Positions 10,546 through 19,860 of a stretch of 64,000 nt of DNA are shown piece by piece. The position numbers and the translations under genes are program-made. Numbering within the stretch: the stretch's first letter is position 1; each line of letters opens with the position of its first letter. This stretch comes from Ephydatia muelleri. Lineage: Eukaryota > Porifera > Demospongiae > Spongillida > Spongillidae. The stretch spans positions 31,687,779-31,751,778 of the forward strand of contig JABACO010000001.1 of the NCBI GenBank assembly GCA_013339895.1, read 5' to 3'. Below the pieces are notes generated by a model. That model did not search any database. It saw only the letters and a program-made list of their open reading frames with translations, and was not told the origin of the DNA.

Positions 10546-11340
10546 AGAGACCACTGTGTCTAGTTTGTGAACCATGCTGCATTTAACTTGAGTGCATTGT
10601 GTAATCTTGATTAGTGGTGGTTATACACATTGCTGACAAACGTCTGGTCACTATGCTTGTTTTGAACCAAATACTATCACTGAGTCCTTTGTCCAACTAT
10701 TGGACTGTCCAACAATTGTGATTGGACTGGTCTAGCTGACAGAGCAGACCAAGGCTGTAACACAGCCATATATGGTGCATGCATGTATTTGTGTATTCTA
10801 TGTATTTGTGTATGTTACAAGGCTCAGATATTCATTGATTTCTAGTGTTAGCAAGTGGCCGCAGACAGTTGAGTTGCATTGTGTACAGCAGACCACTTGA
10901 AGCCACCACATTTTGTAATGATTACTATTCTACTGCCACTTGATGTTAGAATGGGGCATGCTATACACATGTGTGTTATGCCAAAAGTAGGCTACAATGA
11001 GTGAGCGAGGGAGGGGCTCATGACACCCCCACCTTTTGAGTGGATAATACATATATCTCTGCAAACTAACATGCACATGCAGAGATATATGGGGGACCTA
11101 CTCCCATGGCCAATGATATACATGTATGTAAAAATGTGTGCACAACTTATACTCTCATGTTTGCAACAATTATAGCATGGTATATACATCACAATGGACT
11201 TGCACATTGCAGATCTTGGAAACGTTTGAGTAACTGCTGTCATTTACAAAAATAAATTTCCATAAGTGATAGCTAGTTAACAGCAGAATGTATCAGATGT
11301 GCTAATTTCAACACCACTGCACCTGCATGCACCTCAGGTC
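10546..11340 (+). other. Helitron spacer between the OTU and Pro/Ala genes
   Basis: I find no gene here. It contains a 14-bp perfect hairpin (CATATATCTCTGCA at 11050-11063 with its complement at 11078-11091) whose role is unknown. It is not the element terminus, because similarity to the other copy continues to 12767. Confidence 0.5.
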
Positions 11341-11360
11341 ATGTGATTGGATGAAATTTG

Positions 11361-11522
11361 ACCAATAGAATTTTAGCACACCTACACACACACACACTTC
11401 ACTCCTCCCACTCAGTATGTGATGTCATGCATGAATAAGCGACCAATCAGTGAATGGACGGATGAAATTGGGCCAATAGAATTATAGCACAGCTAGAACA
11501 CATGGCTGTACATGTGTATAAA
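11361..11522 (+). promoter_or_regulatory. promoter of Pro/Ala-rich gene: duplicated CCAAT modules plus TATA
   Basis: Two near-identical modules ACCAATAGAATTTTAGCAC (11361-11379) and GCCAATAGAATTATAGCAC (11472-11490) flank a CA-rich tract. They are followed by TATAAA at 11517-11522. The paralogue at 49.9 kb has the same arrangement in mirror orientation, including both modules and a (CA)n tract. CCAAT boxes upstream of TATA are typical RNA polymerase II promoter elements. Confidence 0.6.
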
Positions 11523-11572
11523 CCAATGACCCGCAGAACAGCACATTTCTCTCTTGAAAAAATTCATCAAAG

Positions 11573-11621
11573 GTAAATACTATATTTTGCGAGTTGTTTC
11601 AATAATCTGTCTGCCACATAG
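11573..11621 (+). other. 49-nt intron in the 5' UTR of the Pro/Ala-rich gene
   Basis: Donor CAAAG/GTAAAT and acceptor CTGCCACATAG/ATG place the start codon at the first base of exon 2. The relic copy keeps the acceptor just before an ATG but has lost the GT donor. Confidence 0.5.
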
Positions 11622-12383
11622 ATGGCTGAAGACAACTTAATGATAGGGATAGACTTCTTTGACGAGGATGTCCAAGATCGGGCACCGCCAGCAGAAGCCC
11701 CGCCACCGCCTGCAGCAGCGCTGGACCCACGGCCACCGCCAGCAGAAGTGCCGCCACCGCCTGCAGAAGTGCCGCCACCGCCTGCAGCAGCGCTGGACCC
11801 ACGGGCACCGCCAGCAGAAGCCCCGCCACCGCCTGCAGCAGCGCTGGACCCACGGCCACCGCCAGCAGAAGTGCCGCCGCCGCCGCCTGCAGCAGCGCTG
11901 GACCCACGGGCACCGCCAGCAGAAGCCCCGCCACCGCCTGCAGCAGCGCTGGACCCACGGCCACCGCCAGCAGAAGTGCCGCCACCGCCTGCAGCAGCGC
12001 TGGACCCACGGCCACCGCCAGCAGAAGCCCCGCCACCGCCTGCAGCAGTGCTGGACCCACCGCCACCGCCAGCAGAAGCGCGGCCACCGCCTGCAGCAGC
12101 GCTGGACCCACCGCCTGCAGCGTTACCCCCGCTGATGCTCCCCCCAATGCTGCCCCCAATGCTGCCCCCAATGCTGCCCCCGCCACCCGCATGGCCTTAC
12201 CCCGGGGGGGGGAGAAGAAGAAGAGGAAGAGGCCGAGGAAGAGGAGGCGGCAAAACTATTTTATCAAAAACAACTACACTTATCACTATTAATTTTATTG
12301 TTATTGTAACATTAATTTTACATACGTATTTATTAAAGTTATATAGTAACTTGTGGTCGGGGCAATGCACAAAGCGTTCGTAA
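11622..12383 (+). CDS. Pro/Ala-rich repeat protein carried by the Helitron
   Basis: This is a 253-residue frame. An acidic start (MAEDNLMIGIDFFDEDVQDR) leads into about nine repeats of the form PPPAEAPPPPAAALDPR, then a PMLPPMLPP tract, an Arg/Gly stretch (GRRRRGRGRGRGGG) and a hydrophobic tail (residues about 218-240) that could be membrane-associated. The start follows a short 5' UTR intron, with TATAAA about 100 bases upstream. It is outside the Rep-helicase frame and has its own promoter, so it is a separate Helitron gene. A copy lies in the same place in the deleted Helitron at 49.2-49.8 kb. I know no named family. The RGG-like stretch could bind nucleic acid, which is inference. Confidence 0.6.
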   Translation: MAEDNLMIGIDFFDEDVQDRAPPAEAPPPPAAALDPRPPPAEVPPPPAEVPPPPAAALDPRAPPAEAPPPPAAALDPRPPPAEVPPPPPAAALDPRAPPAEAPPPPAAALDPRPPPAEVPPPPAAALDPRPPPAEAPPPPAAVLDPPPPPAEARPPPAAALDPPPAALPPLMLPPMLPPMLPPMLPPPPAWPYPGGGRRRRGRGRGRGGGKTILSKTTTLITINFIVIVTLILHTYLLKLYSNLWSGQCTKRS

Positions 12384-12471
12384 GGTATAGACATTTTGTC
12401 CATTGCACATCATTCCTCATCACATTACAGTTATGAAGCTTCGTTGACACGGAGAAAAAAAAACTTATGAA

Positions 12472-12768
12472 ACAAGTAAATAAAAACCTTCTCTAACGAG
12501 AAAGTTGGTGGGCATATAGGATTGACAATGTTGGTGTAAAAAGCACGGAAACAAGTGTGACAGAAATGTTACTGGAAAATTGAAATAGGCCTATATTTAG
12601 CCCATTTTCTCAGGCGTGCGCTGCCTAAATGTGACTGGGCTAAATATAGGCCTATTTCAATTTTCCAGTAACATTTCTGTCACACTTGTTTCCGTGCTTT
12701 TTACACCAACATTGTCAATCCTATATGCCCACCAACTTTCTCGTTAGAGAAGGTTTTTATTTACTTGT
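12472..12768 (+). repeat. giant palindrome forming the Helitron 3' end
   Basis: The arms at 12472-12604 and 12636-12768 are perfect 133-bp inverted repeats around a 31-nt centre, the last base coinciding with the flanking host T. The element therefore ends in a foldback finishing ATTTACTTG. The second Helitron copy ends in a homologous palindrome (48842-49127). Canonical Helitron 3' hairpins are under about 25 nt and sit a few bases inside the end. Confidence 0.85.
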
Positions 12769-14260
12769 GTATAATGCTGCTCGTATGCATGTTTAAGAGG
12801 ACAGTGCACTGATTCTATTCTCAATTTCTGTATGGGACTGAGTCGTAATATGTCGCTCTCTATATATTGTTTCATATGGTTGACAACTTCTGCATGTGGA
12901 GCTCCCTTATGACTGGTTCTCTATACATACATGCATCATGCAACGAGACTCACAGCACCTTTTGCTGAGAAGGTGTGAAACAATGCTTTCGCAATTCTTC
13001 AACCTAGCTAACATTTTTCTGCCTCTTGCTTCACTTGCAGTGAATTCCATCTCTTGGTTCTAACAACTAGATGTAGATGTAGTGTTACAGTACTGTCTAC
13101 CAAATTACTTTGTAGTACTTTGTATTCCCTTAGTACACTCATTTACAGTGTAGCACTCTGAACAAGTGCTCAGATTGACCGTTGTAGAAGGGGGTACAGT
13201 ATTTTTGTCTATAGAGCTGGATAATGAATATTGTTACTAACTTTCTTCTGTCAGTTTAAACTTACCACAGGCTCTGTTCTACATGTACCACAATCTATAC
13301 TGATAGCTTAGGTGCAATAAAATTCATCGCCTTTCAACCTTTCCTTCAGCATGTCAGGACTACAAAATTGTATCTATGGTTGTATGCAGGGGAATTAAAT
13401 GTCTCACGATAAGTACACATTACATATCCACTTAATGTGCTTCACCTCCAGCCATTGCAATACCCTATACACTCATTTTACTCCCTGCTTAATAAACTGC
13501 GTAAGCAGAGAGAAATAGGTAGCGGGTCGTAGTTTTAGTTATGAATGTGAAAAAAATCCTATATTTTGAACGAAGCGACACATACGAACTTTCAAAATCT
13601 GTTAATTCATTGTGCTTAATTAGCACGATTAATAATGTATCAATTAAAAGGATGGAAAAAAATTTGAGGAAACCGACCAACTTAGTTTCAAAATATGAGA
13701 TTTTTTTTCTTAATCCTATCAAAAGTTATTCCCGTTCAAAAGCGTTGCGTTCTTTCGTAGACACCCTACCACAGTCATGTCCCGGTGATGTTGTACATCC
13801 GGTGCTGTGATATAAAGTCTGGGCACCGAGACTAGGTGCCAATGTATTTGCAGTTAGCTAGCTAGCTTGCTTTGAGTGGTTAATAACATGGTGAAATAAC
13901 AGATCATGTGACCTAGATGGCAGGAGCACCTACTTCTGACAGGTGCGCATGCGTATAGTCACGGTTAAGATAGCATTAGTTTCGCAGGATTAAAAGCGAT
14001 GGCCTTACCTGGCTTCTCTGACATATACAAGCAGGAAGTCGAACAAATAATAATTAATTGCAATAGTTAATTAGCTCATTTAATAACTGATAATATTTTT
14101 ACGGGGAAATCAGAATTTTTTAATCAAAACTCTAAGCCGAATCATGCACACAATTTCTGGACATGATCAGAGCATTCCTACATGTAGAGCCTACAGCTAT
14201 CCCATGTTCAGATTTCTTTTTTACCACAATAGGGGAACCACTTTAGTGTCTGTCTGTTTT
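12769..14260. other. no gene seen
   Basis: AT-rich sequence with short spurious open frames only. A loose relative of the 2651 foldback terminus (GTCTGGGCACCGAGAC) is at about 13817-13832. I cannot support anything else. Confidence 0.45.
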
Positions 14261-15217
14261 TCACTTTATATACAACTCGAAAAACTCCAGAGCCACGTTT
14301 TCGTTATTCACGGGCTCATCCATGCATATTCGAACTTCCAGGTCGCTAGAGACCTGGGTAGGGAAGGTCTTGCAGAACCAGGGAATGCCCGCTGGGTTAC
14401 AGCACGTGGCCTCGTATCCATTACACTGCTGTCCGTCCCACAGGGGGTCGGAATAGTAGAACGACGTAACATCGTCGCTTCTGTCAAAATTGCCGGACTC
14501 ACAGAAGTAATCAGAACCGATGAAAGGCGCGGGGGCAGTCCCTCCTGCGCAGGGGCAGGCGTCCCCTCCATGACGATTTTCGACACCCCCCGCTGCAAGC
14601 GTGAATACGTGCTGCCTTCTTCCGGATGGTCCATAGGTGATGCTAATCCCGTCTACGTATGGGTCTTCAACGGTTTTCCCTAACCTTGCATAGTTTAAGA
14701 ACGCGTCAGGTGATCCTATTTGGTAGCCTCGAAATCGTCCGCAAACCGTCTGGTAGCTGGCTCCGAAAGTTGAGATGGGTACAGAATCGCACCCTCCCTC
14801 GAAGGTCTTCTTCGCACAAGAGGCACGTGGGCTCGCGATTTTGTTCAACGATGGCGGACAGCGTTGTAGGGGATCGGCCATGTCGAGAGCGGCAACCAAT
14901 TTCCACGTCTTTGGAGTGCTTGGTACCGTATCGGGAGGAAACGGAGCGGCATTTGGTCCGGCGATTGGTTCTCCACCCAAACTGGTTACGCTCTCCTCAA
15001 TTTCAATCTCATACGGGCCGAAACCTTGCTCTGCATCCTGCTGGCTGTTCTCCGGATACTCGCCGGATTCAAATAAGTAGCCCTCCACGCCGCTATCCGC
15101 TGAGTGCATATCAGCAGCCGAATTCTTGTTGATTTTCCGATCCGCCAGTCCGCGATGGGGTCCTGCCAATGCTGAACGCAAAATCAAAACAATGGCTAGC
15201 AAGATAATAGTGTTCAT
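14261..15217 (-). CDS. secreted Cys-rich protein of an unnamed animal family
   Basis: The start chosen is the second Met (15217), giving 318 residues with a clear signal peptide (MNTIILLAIVLILRSALAG). The upstream Met at 15274 overlaps the TATA box and would lie before transcription begins. An acidic linker to about residue 95 precedes one Cys-rich module. Its recognisable motifs, in order, are WKLVAALDMADPLQRCP, CGRFRGYQIGSPDAF, YVDGISITYG, CPCAGG, DPLWDGQQC, CCNPAGIPWFCKTFP and DLEVRICMDEP...LEFFELYI. From memory this module recurs in many predicted sponge and cnidarian extracellular proteins, often behind other modules, with no assigned function. It is single-exon and intact, one of the few clean host-type genes in the window. 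Matrix or surface roles are guesses. Confidence 0.85.
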   Translation of the reverse strand: MNTIILLAIVLILRSALAGPHRGLADRKINKNSAADMHSADSGVEGYLFESGEYPENSQQDAEQGFGPYEIEIEESVTSLGGEPIAGPNAAPFPPDTVPSTPKTWKLVAALDMADPLQRCPPSLNKIASPRASCAKKTFEGGCDSVPISTFGASYQTVCGRFRGYQIGSPDAFLNYARLGKTVEDPYVDGISITYGPSGRRQHVFTLAAGGVENRHGGDACPCAGGTAPAPFIGSDYFCESGNFDRSDDVTSFYYSDPLWDGQQCNGYEATCCNPAGIPWFCKTFPTQVSSDLEVRICMDEPVNNENVALEFFELYIK

Positions 15218-15273
15218 GTTGGAATACTTTTCAGTGCTGTGCGGGCTGTAAGATCGCAAGCTTGGGATAACCA

Positions 15274-15280
15274 TTATATA
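15274..15280 (-). promoter_or_regulatory. TATA box of the secreted Cys-rich gene
   Basis: TATATAA on the minus strand lies about 57 bases upstream of the chosen ATG at 15217. A start of transcription 25-30 bases downstream would fall near 15247, which supports the second Met as initiator. Confidence 0.6.
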
Positions 15281-15622
15281 GTGCCGTGTACATGTAAAGC
15301 TATATAGACCCTTTTCGTCACTCGGATATTTCCGAGAAAAGTAGCATTTAGTAGTTACTATACTACATGTACATTACTGAAATTCGTTGAGTTCCGCGCA
15401 CCTAATGTCACTGTGGGAAACTAGCTCAAACGGAAACTCACCGCAAGCTCATGTGAGACCATATATGGATAAAACTGCAACTTTTCCATGCATGGAATGA
15501 GTCGCGAACGCGGTCATTTGTAACGTCCAGACTGCTACGGCTAACACAATGCGGCATATAATTTGTAAATTTTTGTAAATAATCTGGCTGGAACATACCT
15601 CTCTCACAAGTGATGCATAAGT

Positions 15623-16033
15623 ATGGGAGGGAGGGAGGGAGGGGAGGGAGGGAGGGAGGGAGGGAGGGGAGGGAGGGAGGGAGGGAGGGGAGGGAGGGAG
15701 GGAGGGAGGGATGTAGTGGAGGGAGGGAGGGAGGGAGGGAGGGAGGAGGTGCGGGAGGGATGGGAGGAGGGAGGGCAGGGAGGGGAGGGAGGGAGGGAGG
15801 GAGGGAGGGAGGGAGGGAGGGAGGGAGGGAGGGAGGGAGGAGGGAGGGGGGAGGGAGGGAGGGAGGGGGGAGGGAGGGAGGGAGGGAGGGAGGGGGGAGG
15901 GAGGGAGGGAGGGAGGGAGGAGGGAGGGAGGGAGGAGGAGGGAGGGAGGAGGGAGGGAGGGAGGGAGGGGAGGAGGGAGGGAGGGAGGGAGGGAGGGAGG
16001 GAGGGAGGGAGGGAGGAGGGAGGGAGGGAGGTT
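15623..16033 (+). repeat. (GGGA)n microsatellite
   Basis: About 410 bases of GGGA repeats with occasional GGA and GGGGA variants. The strand is G-rich in closely spaced runs and could form G-quadruplexes. The long Gly/Arg and Pro/Ser open frames here are artefacts of the repeat. Confidence 0.9.
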
Positions 16034-16267
16034 GACCTTGAAGGTTGTCCTTGAACCCCATTATGAAGAACATGATGGCTTCACTACGACCTCAAACCAC
16101 ATGCGGCGTTTGCGCTCGACCTACTCCCCTACTCCCACCAACGCCGCCGGTACCGGGCGTTTAGATGCTAGTAGTGTATTTGATGTTACTGAATGAGCTC
16201 AAAGATTTAACCGTTGATGACATACAAATAATGTGAAACAGTTATCAAATCTGTACTGTACCAAACC

Positions 16268-16296
16268 GTAATGCGAGGGGGGGGGGGGGGGGGGGA
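16268..16296 (+). repeat. poly-G tract
   Basis: A homopolymeric G run of more than 15 bases (with a GAGGAGGG tail), just left of the hAT element. Confidence 0.7.
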
Positions 16297-16368
16297 GGAG
16301 GGCGATGTTATGTGCGCATAATTCAAATAAGCTATACACTGAACTGCGCCGCTGCGCGGGAGCACTGC

Positions 16369-16376
16369 GTGACATA
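16369..16376 (+). other. 8-bp target duplication (left) of hAT element
   Basis: GTGACATA flanks the element here and again at 18144-18151. The paralogous segment at 24152-24159 carries a single GTGACATA in the same context (CACTGC before it, GTATCG after it), so it is an empty site. Confidence 0.85.
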
Positions 16377-18143
16377 CAGGGTTGCCGTAGGCCAGCCAGG
16401 GGTCTGGCCTGAGGCCGGCCGGCCTGACTGCCTGGCTTGATAGGCCGACCTGTCAGGCCAATCAATTATAAATTATTCGGTGTTTAATTAATTGATACGC
16501 ATGCAAAGTGATTTTGCCTCCGCTATGTCGATCGACAATTCTCCTGGTCCATCATCTTTAAACACTCCTCTGCCTTCCACTCATCACCTCAAACCTTGTC
16601 CTAACCTCGATCTGTGGGAATAAAACTCCGAGGAGTTTGTTAGATTTGTACCGATGCGAAAGCTTAGCGGTAGCACTAACACATCGCTGTCTGGTCCCAT
16701 TTCAAGGTCCATACATCGAAGGAGAAAAGTTACGCGGGTAAAGCTTGGTGTGTCTATTGCCACAAGCCGTTCGCCAGGGAACACTCTACTCTTTTTAGGC
16801 ACATTGAACGGAATCACAAGGATCAATTAAAGAAAGAAGACTCAGTAGTTTGTTCCAAAAAAGAAAAGACAATTCAAACAGCCAGAAAATCGCTGCTAGA
16901 GCAGCATTTTTACATCTCCCTCTCACAAAAAAACGAGCAGGATAAAGCCATGAAACTCTTAGCACATGCATGGTGCGAAAATTTACTTCCCCCAGTTCTT
17001 GCCGACAGTCTAATGTTCAGTGAATAGTTGCATGTATTTCAAGAGGTTTCTTTAACTCTTTGAACGCCAAGTGCATATATACATGCATTGTCACACAACC
17101 ATAGAATCGTCTGTGTGATGCATGTCAGCGTTGTGTTATTACAAAGAATCGCTTTGAATACCATGTTGTATATTTACATACATGCAATTCAGTGACATGC
17201 ATGTAAACCAGCCATGTAGATCCTGAAGTCAAACCCAGGAGGGGCACTGGGGTGCACGCACATCTTGTGTGTCCATCTTTACCTTGCATATACGGTTGTA
17301 ACAAAACATACTTATTATGAACTGGAAAAAAGCAGATGGAGATGGAGTGAACTGACATTTTAAACATGATATTCTACACTAATGTGGGACACACATTCCT
17401 GTTCTGGGAGTAAATAGCATTAGTGAAGTCATCTGAACAATGTGCTCTTCAGAAGAAACATAAGCACTACAGTTGTAAAGTAACCAAACATGTCATGTAC
17501 TTATAAGGTCATAAGTGCAGCAAGTATTTGCATGCATACATGATTGCGATCTACACATTTCTTACTTACACTGCAAGGGCGTAGACGGGGGGGGGGGGGG
17601 CAAGGGGGGCAAGGGGGGCGCAGTTTTATCCTATTGGTATGAGGAGCGTCAACGATGGAATCTACTTCCCCAACGGCTGGAAGCATCAATATGCTAAAGC
17701 ATAATGCATGGCTGCTTCAAATGCATTAAGCCAATATTATGTACAATCTTGCTCAGTCGCTACACATGAATACAATGTATTTGAATTCTGCTGCCTTTTG
17801 TCAGTTATTAATTATGACAATCGTGCATTTGGTGAATGTGTAAAGTCATTTCAGTACTTCGAATTCGTATTTATTGGTTGCCAAATCCTCCACAATAAGA
17901 TATTATAATATTTGTGTATACTGTGAATATAAAATGTAATTAGGATGAAGGATTTGTATACACTAATGAAAAGTAATAATAGTTGATGATTGAGTTTTCA
18001 ATCAGAAGCCCGCCTACATATTGCATGATGTTTAGGGTGGGCGTGGTCCGGCCTGATAGGCTAGACCCCTGGCCTGACAAGTCAGGCCAGGCCCCTGGCC
18101 TGTCAGGCCGGCCTGACAGGCCGGCTGGCCTTCGGCAACCCTG
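16377..18143 (+). mobile_element. hAT transposon, internally deleted, with TIRs and 8-bp TSD
   Basis: Terminal inverted repeats start CAGGGTTGCCG on the left and end CGGCAACCCTG on the right, continuing as GC-rich GGCCTG-type palindromes for about 100 bases. The 8-bp duplication and the CAGGGTTGCC terminus are characteristic of hAT elements. The interior keeps a BED zinc-finger exon of the transposase but no catalytic or dimerisation domain, so the copy is non-autonomous. It also holds a G-rich tract at 17589-17620. The empty site at 24.15 kb shows that it inserted after the 18.1/24.1 kb segment was duplicated, or only into one copy. Confidence 0.85.
16525..17027 (+). pseudogene. hAT transposase N-terminal fragment with BED zinc finger
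   Basis: An ATG at 16525 opens a short Ser/Pro-rich frame that meets a stop at 16618-16620. From about 16689 another frame gives VWSHFKVHTSKEKSYAG followed by AWCVYCHKPFAREHSTLFRH and IERNH, matching the C-x2-C...H-x-H pattern of BED zinc fingers that bind transposon ends. It continues through a charged region and stops at TAG 17025-17027. A frameshift or lost intron separates the two parts, and the rest of the transposase is absent. Confidence 0.7.
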
Positions 18144-18704
18144 GTGACATAGTATCGTATGCAGTAATATGCAGAGTTTGCCCACGCCATGGTATGCAGA
18201 TACATATCCAGACATGCACGTGTGCGGACCGATATACATACTCGTACCAAGATATGTCAATGTCCAGTGCAGTGTGCAGATGGGTATACTCACAGGTACG
18301 TTATTGGATCCCTATAATCATTGTAAACTTCTGATACCTACATCTGTGACTATTTCTAGCGGGTTGTAGCCTGTAGGCCTATTTGAGTAATTAATTTTGA
18401 TATCATTATCTGCGTATGCTCGGTTTTAAGTTTTGCACGTGTTGGTCATTAATGGAGGTGACGACGCACGATCGAGCAAAGGAAACAAAAATAGGCAACT
18501 TGGTTGAGTTCCCAACGAAATAGGAGGAAAGGAAAGTTGGACTACTGGGCTATCTGTGGAGACAGTACTAATGGAACCGTTCCCAACGAAAGAGAAATCG
18601 GATTGTTGATTTTGATCACTAAATAGCTGACGAATCAGTGAGGTGCAACTGTGCAAGATAGAGAGTTCCAAGAGTTTCGGACAACGCGGGTGACAGGCGG
18701 AGGT

Positions 18705-18710
18705 TATAAA
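18705..18710 (+). promoter_or_regulatory. TATA box of duplicated small gene, copy A
   Basis: TATAAA followed about 30 bases downstream by a short putative first exon ending CCTG/GTAAGT at 18745. The copy B equivalent is near 24872. Confidence 0.45.
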
Positions 18711-18887
18711 GGCATACCGAACGGACTTAAGCAGTCTAGGCCTGGTAAGTTGTGCGTGTTTACACTGTACACTATACGGTGTTGCTTATGTCAAACCAGG
18801 ACAAGTGTGTGATTCAGTAGATGCAGTGAGGCGGCGTTTCAAGTTGTCACAAAGGTTTACATGCTTACGTCATGTTTTTTCTCTTAA

Positions 18888-19470
18888 GCACAGTGCCGAC
18901 CAATAGAACGCCATTACGAAGAGCATAGCACGTTGTATATGTGCATGTGGATTATGTGCGCGTGCCAATAACTTCAGGGTCAGGAGATATTTAAGCGAGT
19001 ACATCGAGACTGAAATGGCGGAAGTGACCAACCCCGGCAAAAGAAGAAACGCAGGTACAGAGTAGGCATGCTATGACTTTCCTTTCTGACCACAGCTCTT
19101 GAGCCGACGCCAGGGTGTACTACGGCCAAATGAAAACGTTTCGCTGCATGGCCAACCAAGGGGATGACGACGATAGCATTGTAAAGCATAAGCTAGCTAC
19201 CACCGCGGTCAGAGAGTAAGTAAATGCTGAGTTCTTTGTGCATAATCTCTGTAATATTTTAGCGTGTGCTTGTAAGGAAACCGTCGACAAGTGCCGCGAG
19301 AGTAGTAGAGGCTCGTGCTCGCCTTCCAAGAGGCCTCTGCTAGGCGGAGAGTGCCCTTCTAACTACATCAGGAAAATGTGATGGAGACTTTGATCGCCAG
19401 CTTGGAACTATACTGTTTATTTTTTGACCAAGTTGTATTTCAGCTGTAATTTGATTAAAGTTTGCCGTTG
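18888..19470 (+). CDS. duplicated small intron-containing gene, copy A (unknown)
   Basis: The splice signals suggest a real transcript: acceptor at 18888 (AAG; CAG in copy B), ATG at 19015, donor GCAG/GTACAG at 19055, acceptor ACCACAG at 19095, donor GTAAGT at 19216, acceptor TTTTAG at 19262 and an ATTAAA near 19455. The first frame encodes MAEVTNPGKRRNA and, if the 41-nt intron is removed, stops after 25 residues. A second ATG overlaps that stop and opens MKTFRCMANQGDDDD. The last exon has a frame ending RARLPRGLC. In copy B the second frame starts later because of a stop after MKTFR. I recognise no family, and the coding interpretation is weak. A short peptide gene or a noncoding RNA are both possible. 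Confidence 0.35.
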
Positions 19471-19674
19471 AATTCTGAATTATTGCTGGCGTGGTTCAGG
19501 GTTTAAGCTCTAGCCTTCAAGTATGCAGAACAGAACATGCAGAAAATGAATTTGAAACGATTCGAATACATGACGTGTACAGAGTCTGCACGCGTTCATC
19601 TGAAGTATGCAGACATGTGATGACGAATATACTGAATCCATATGCAGACCGCACGTATACTGCAAAAACAAAAG

Positions 19675-19860
19675 CGCGACTATCACTCGCCCGAGCGAGT
19701 GATAGTCGCGTTAGACATAGCACTCGCTACAACGAGTGATATTCACGCATTAAAACCAGTGAAGTTCACTTGTAATTATCACTCGCTTGACAGAGTGAGA
19801 TCACGTGCTACAAAAGGTGAGGTTCACTTGTATTGTACGCGAGTGACTTGCAATCGTTAA
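19675..19860 (+). repeat. cluster of CACTCG/CGAGTG palindromes with a 16-bp perfect hairpin
   Basis: Bases 19675-19690 and 19695-19710 are perfect complements with loop CCGA, centred on CACTCGC/GCGAGTG. Further half-sites follow at about 19721, 19733, 19779, 19793 and 19840, alternating with GTTCACTTG motifs. Nothing here is coding. Confidence 0.6.

Larger units (their letters stand above)
2827..12767 (+). mobile_element. Helitron, near-complete 9.9-kb copy
   Basis: The 5' end was set by alignment to the copies ending at 52092 and 56203: all three begin TC directly after a host A, exactly where similarity stops. The 3' end was set by alignment to the copy at 48841-52092: both finish with a long palindrome and CTTG, followed by a host T. 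Insertion between A and T is the classic Helitron behaviour, although CTTG departs from the usual CTRR end. Inside, in order, are a basic repeat exon, an intron, Rep (DUF6570-like plus HUH/Y2), a Pif1-type helicase, an OTU protease, a Pro/Ala-rich gene and a terminal palindrome. Two frameshifts and a TGA interrupt the Rep-helicase-OTU frame, so this copy is probably no longer autonomous. Confidence 0.85.
18144..19660 (+). repeat. segmental duplication, copy A
   Basis: This matches 24152-25800 closely in direct orientation. Copy B contains about 165 extra bases near 24296-24460, and copy A contains a 9-base in-frame insertion near 19323. After about 19650 copy A is interrupted by about 2.5 kb and resumes at about 22168-22310. 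Confidence 0.85.

Noticed and set aside
11050-11091. Helitron 3' terminal hairpin
   Set aside because: The 14-bp hairpin is not followed by a CTRR-type end, and the element demonstrably continues to 12767.
12472-12768. Independent MITE next to the Pro/Ala gene
   Set aside because: First considered because of the perfect arms, but in both copies its right edge coincides with the Helitron 3' end and the LTR target rejoins exactly there, so it is better read as the Helitron terminus.
14144-15132. Plus-strand frames opposite the Cys-rich gene
   Set aside because: Shadows: the minus frame has a signal peptide, conserved Cys motifs and a TATA box.
15438-16073. Pro/Ser or Gly/Arg-rich proteins of 140-210 residues
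   Set aside because: Artefacts of the GGGA microsatellite.
18426-18671. Minus-strand Ser/Pro frame conserved in both duplicated segments (also 24600-24830)
   Set aside because: The segments are nearly identical overall, so an open frame in both is weak evidence. No splice or promoter signal was seen on that strand.
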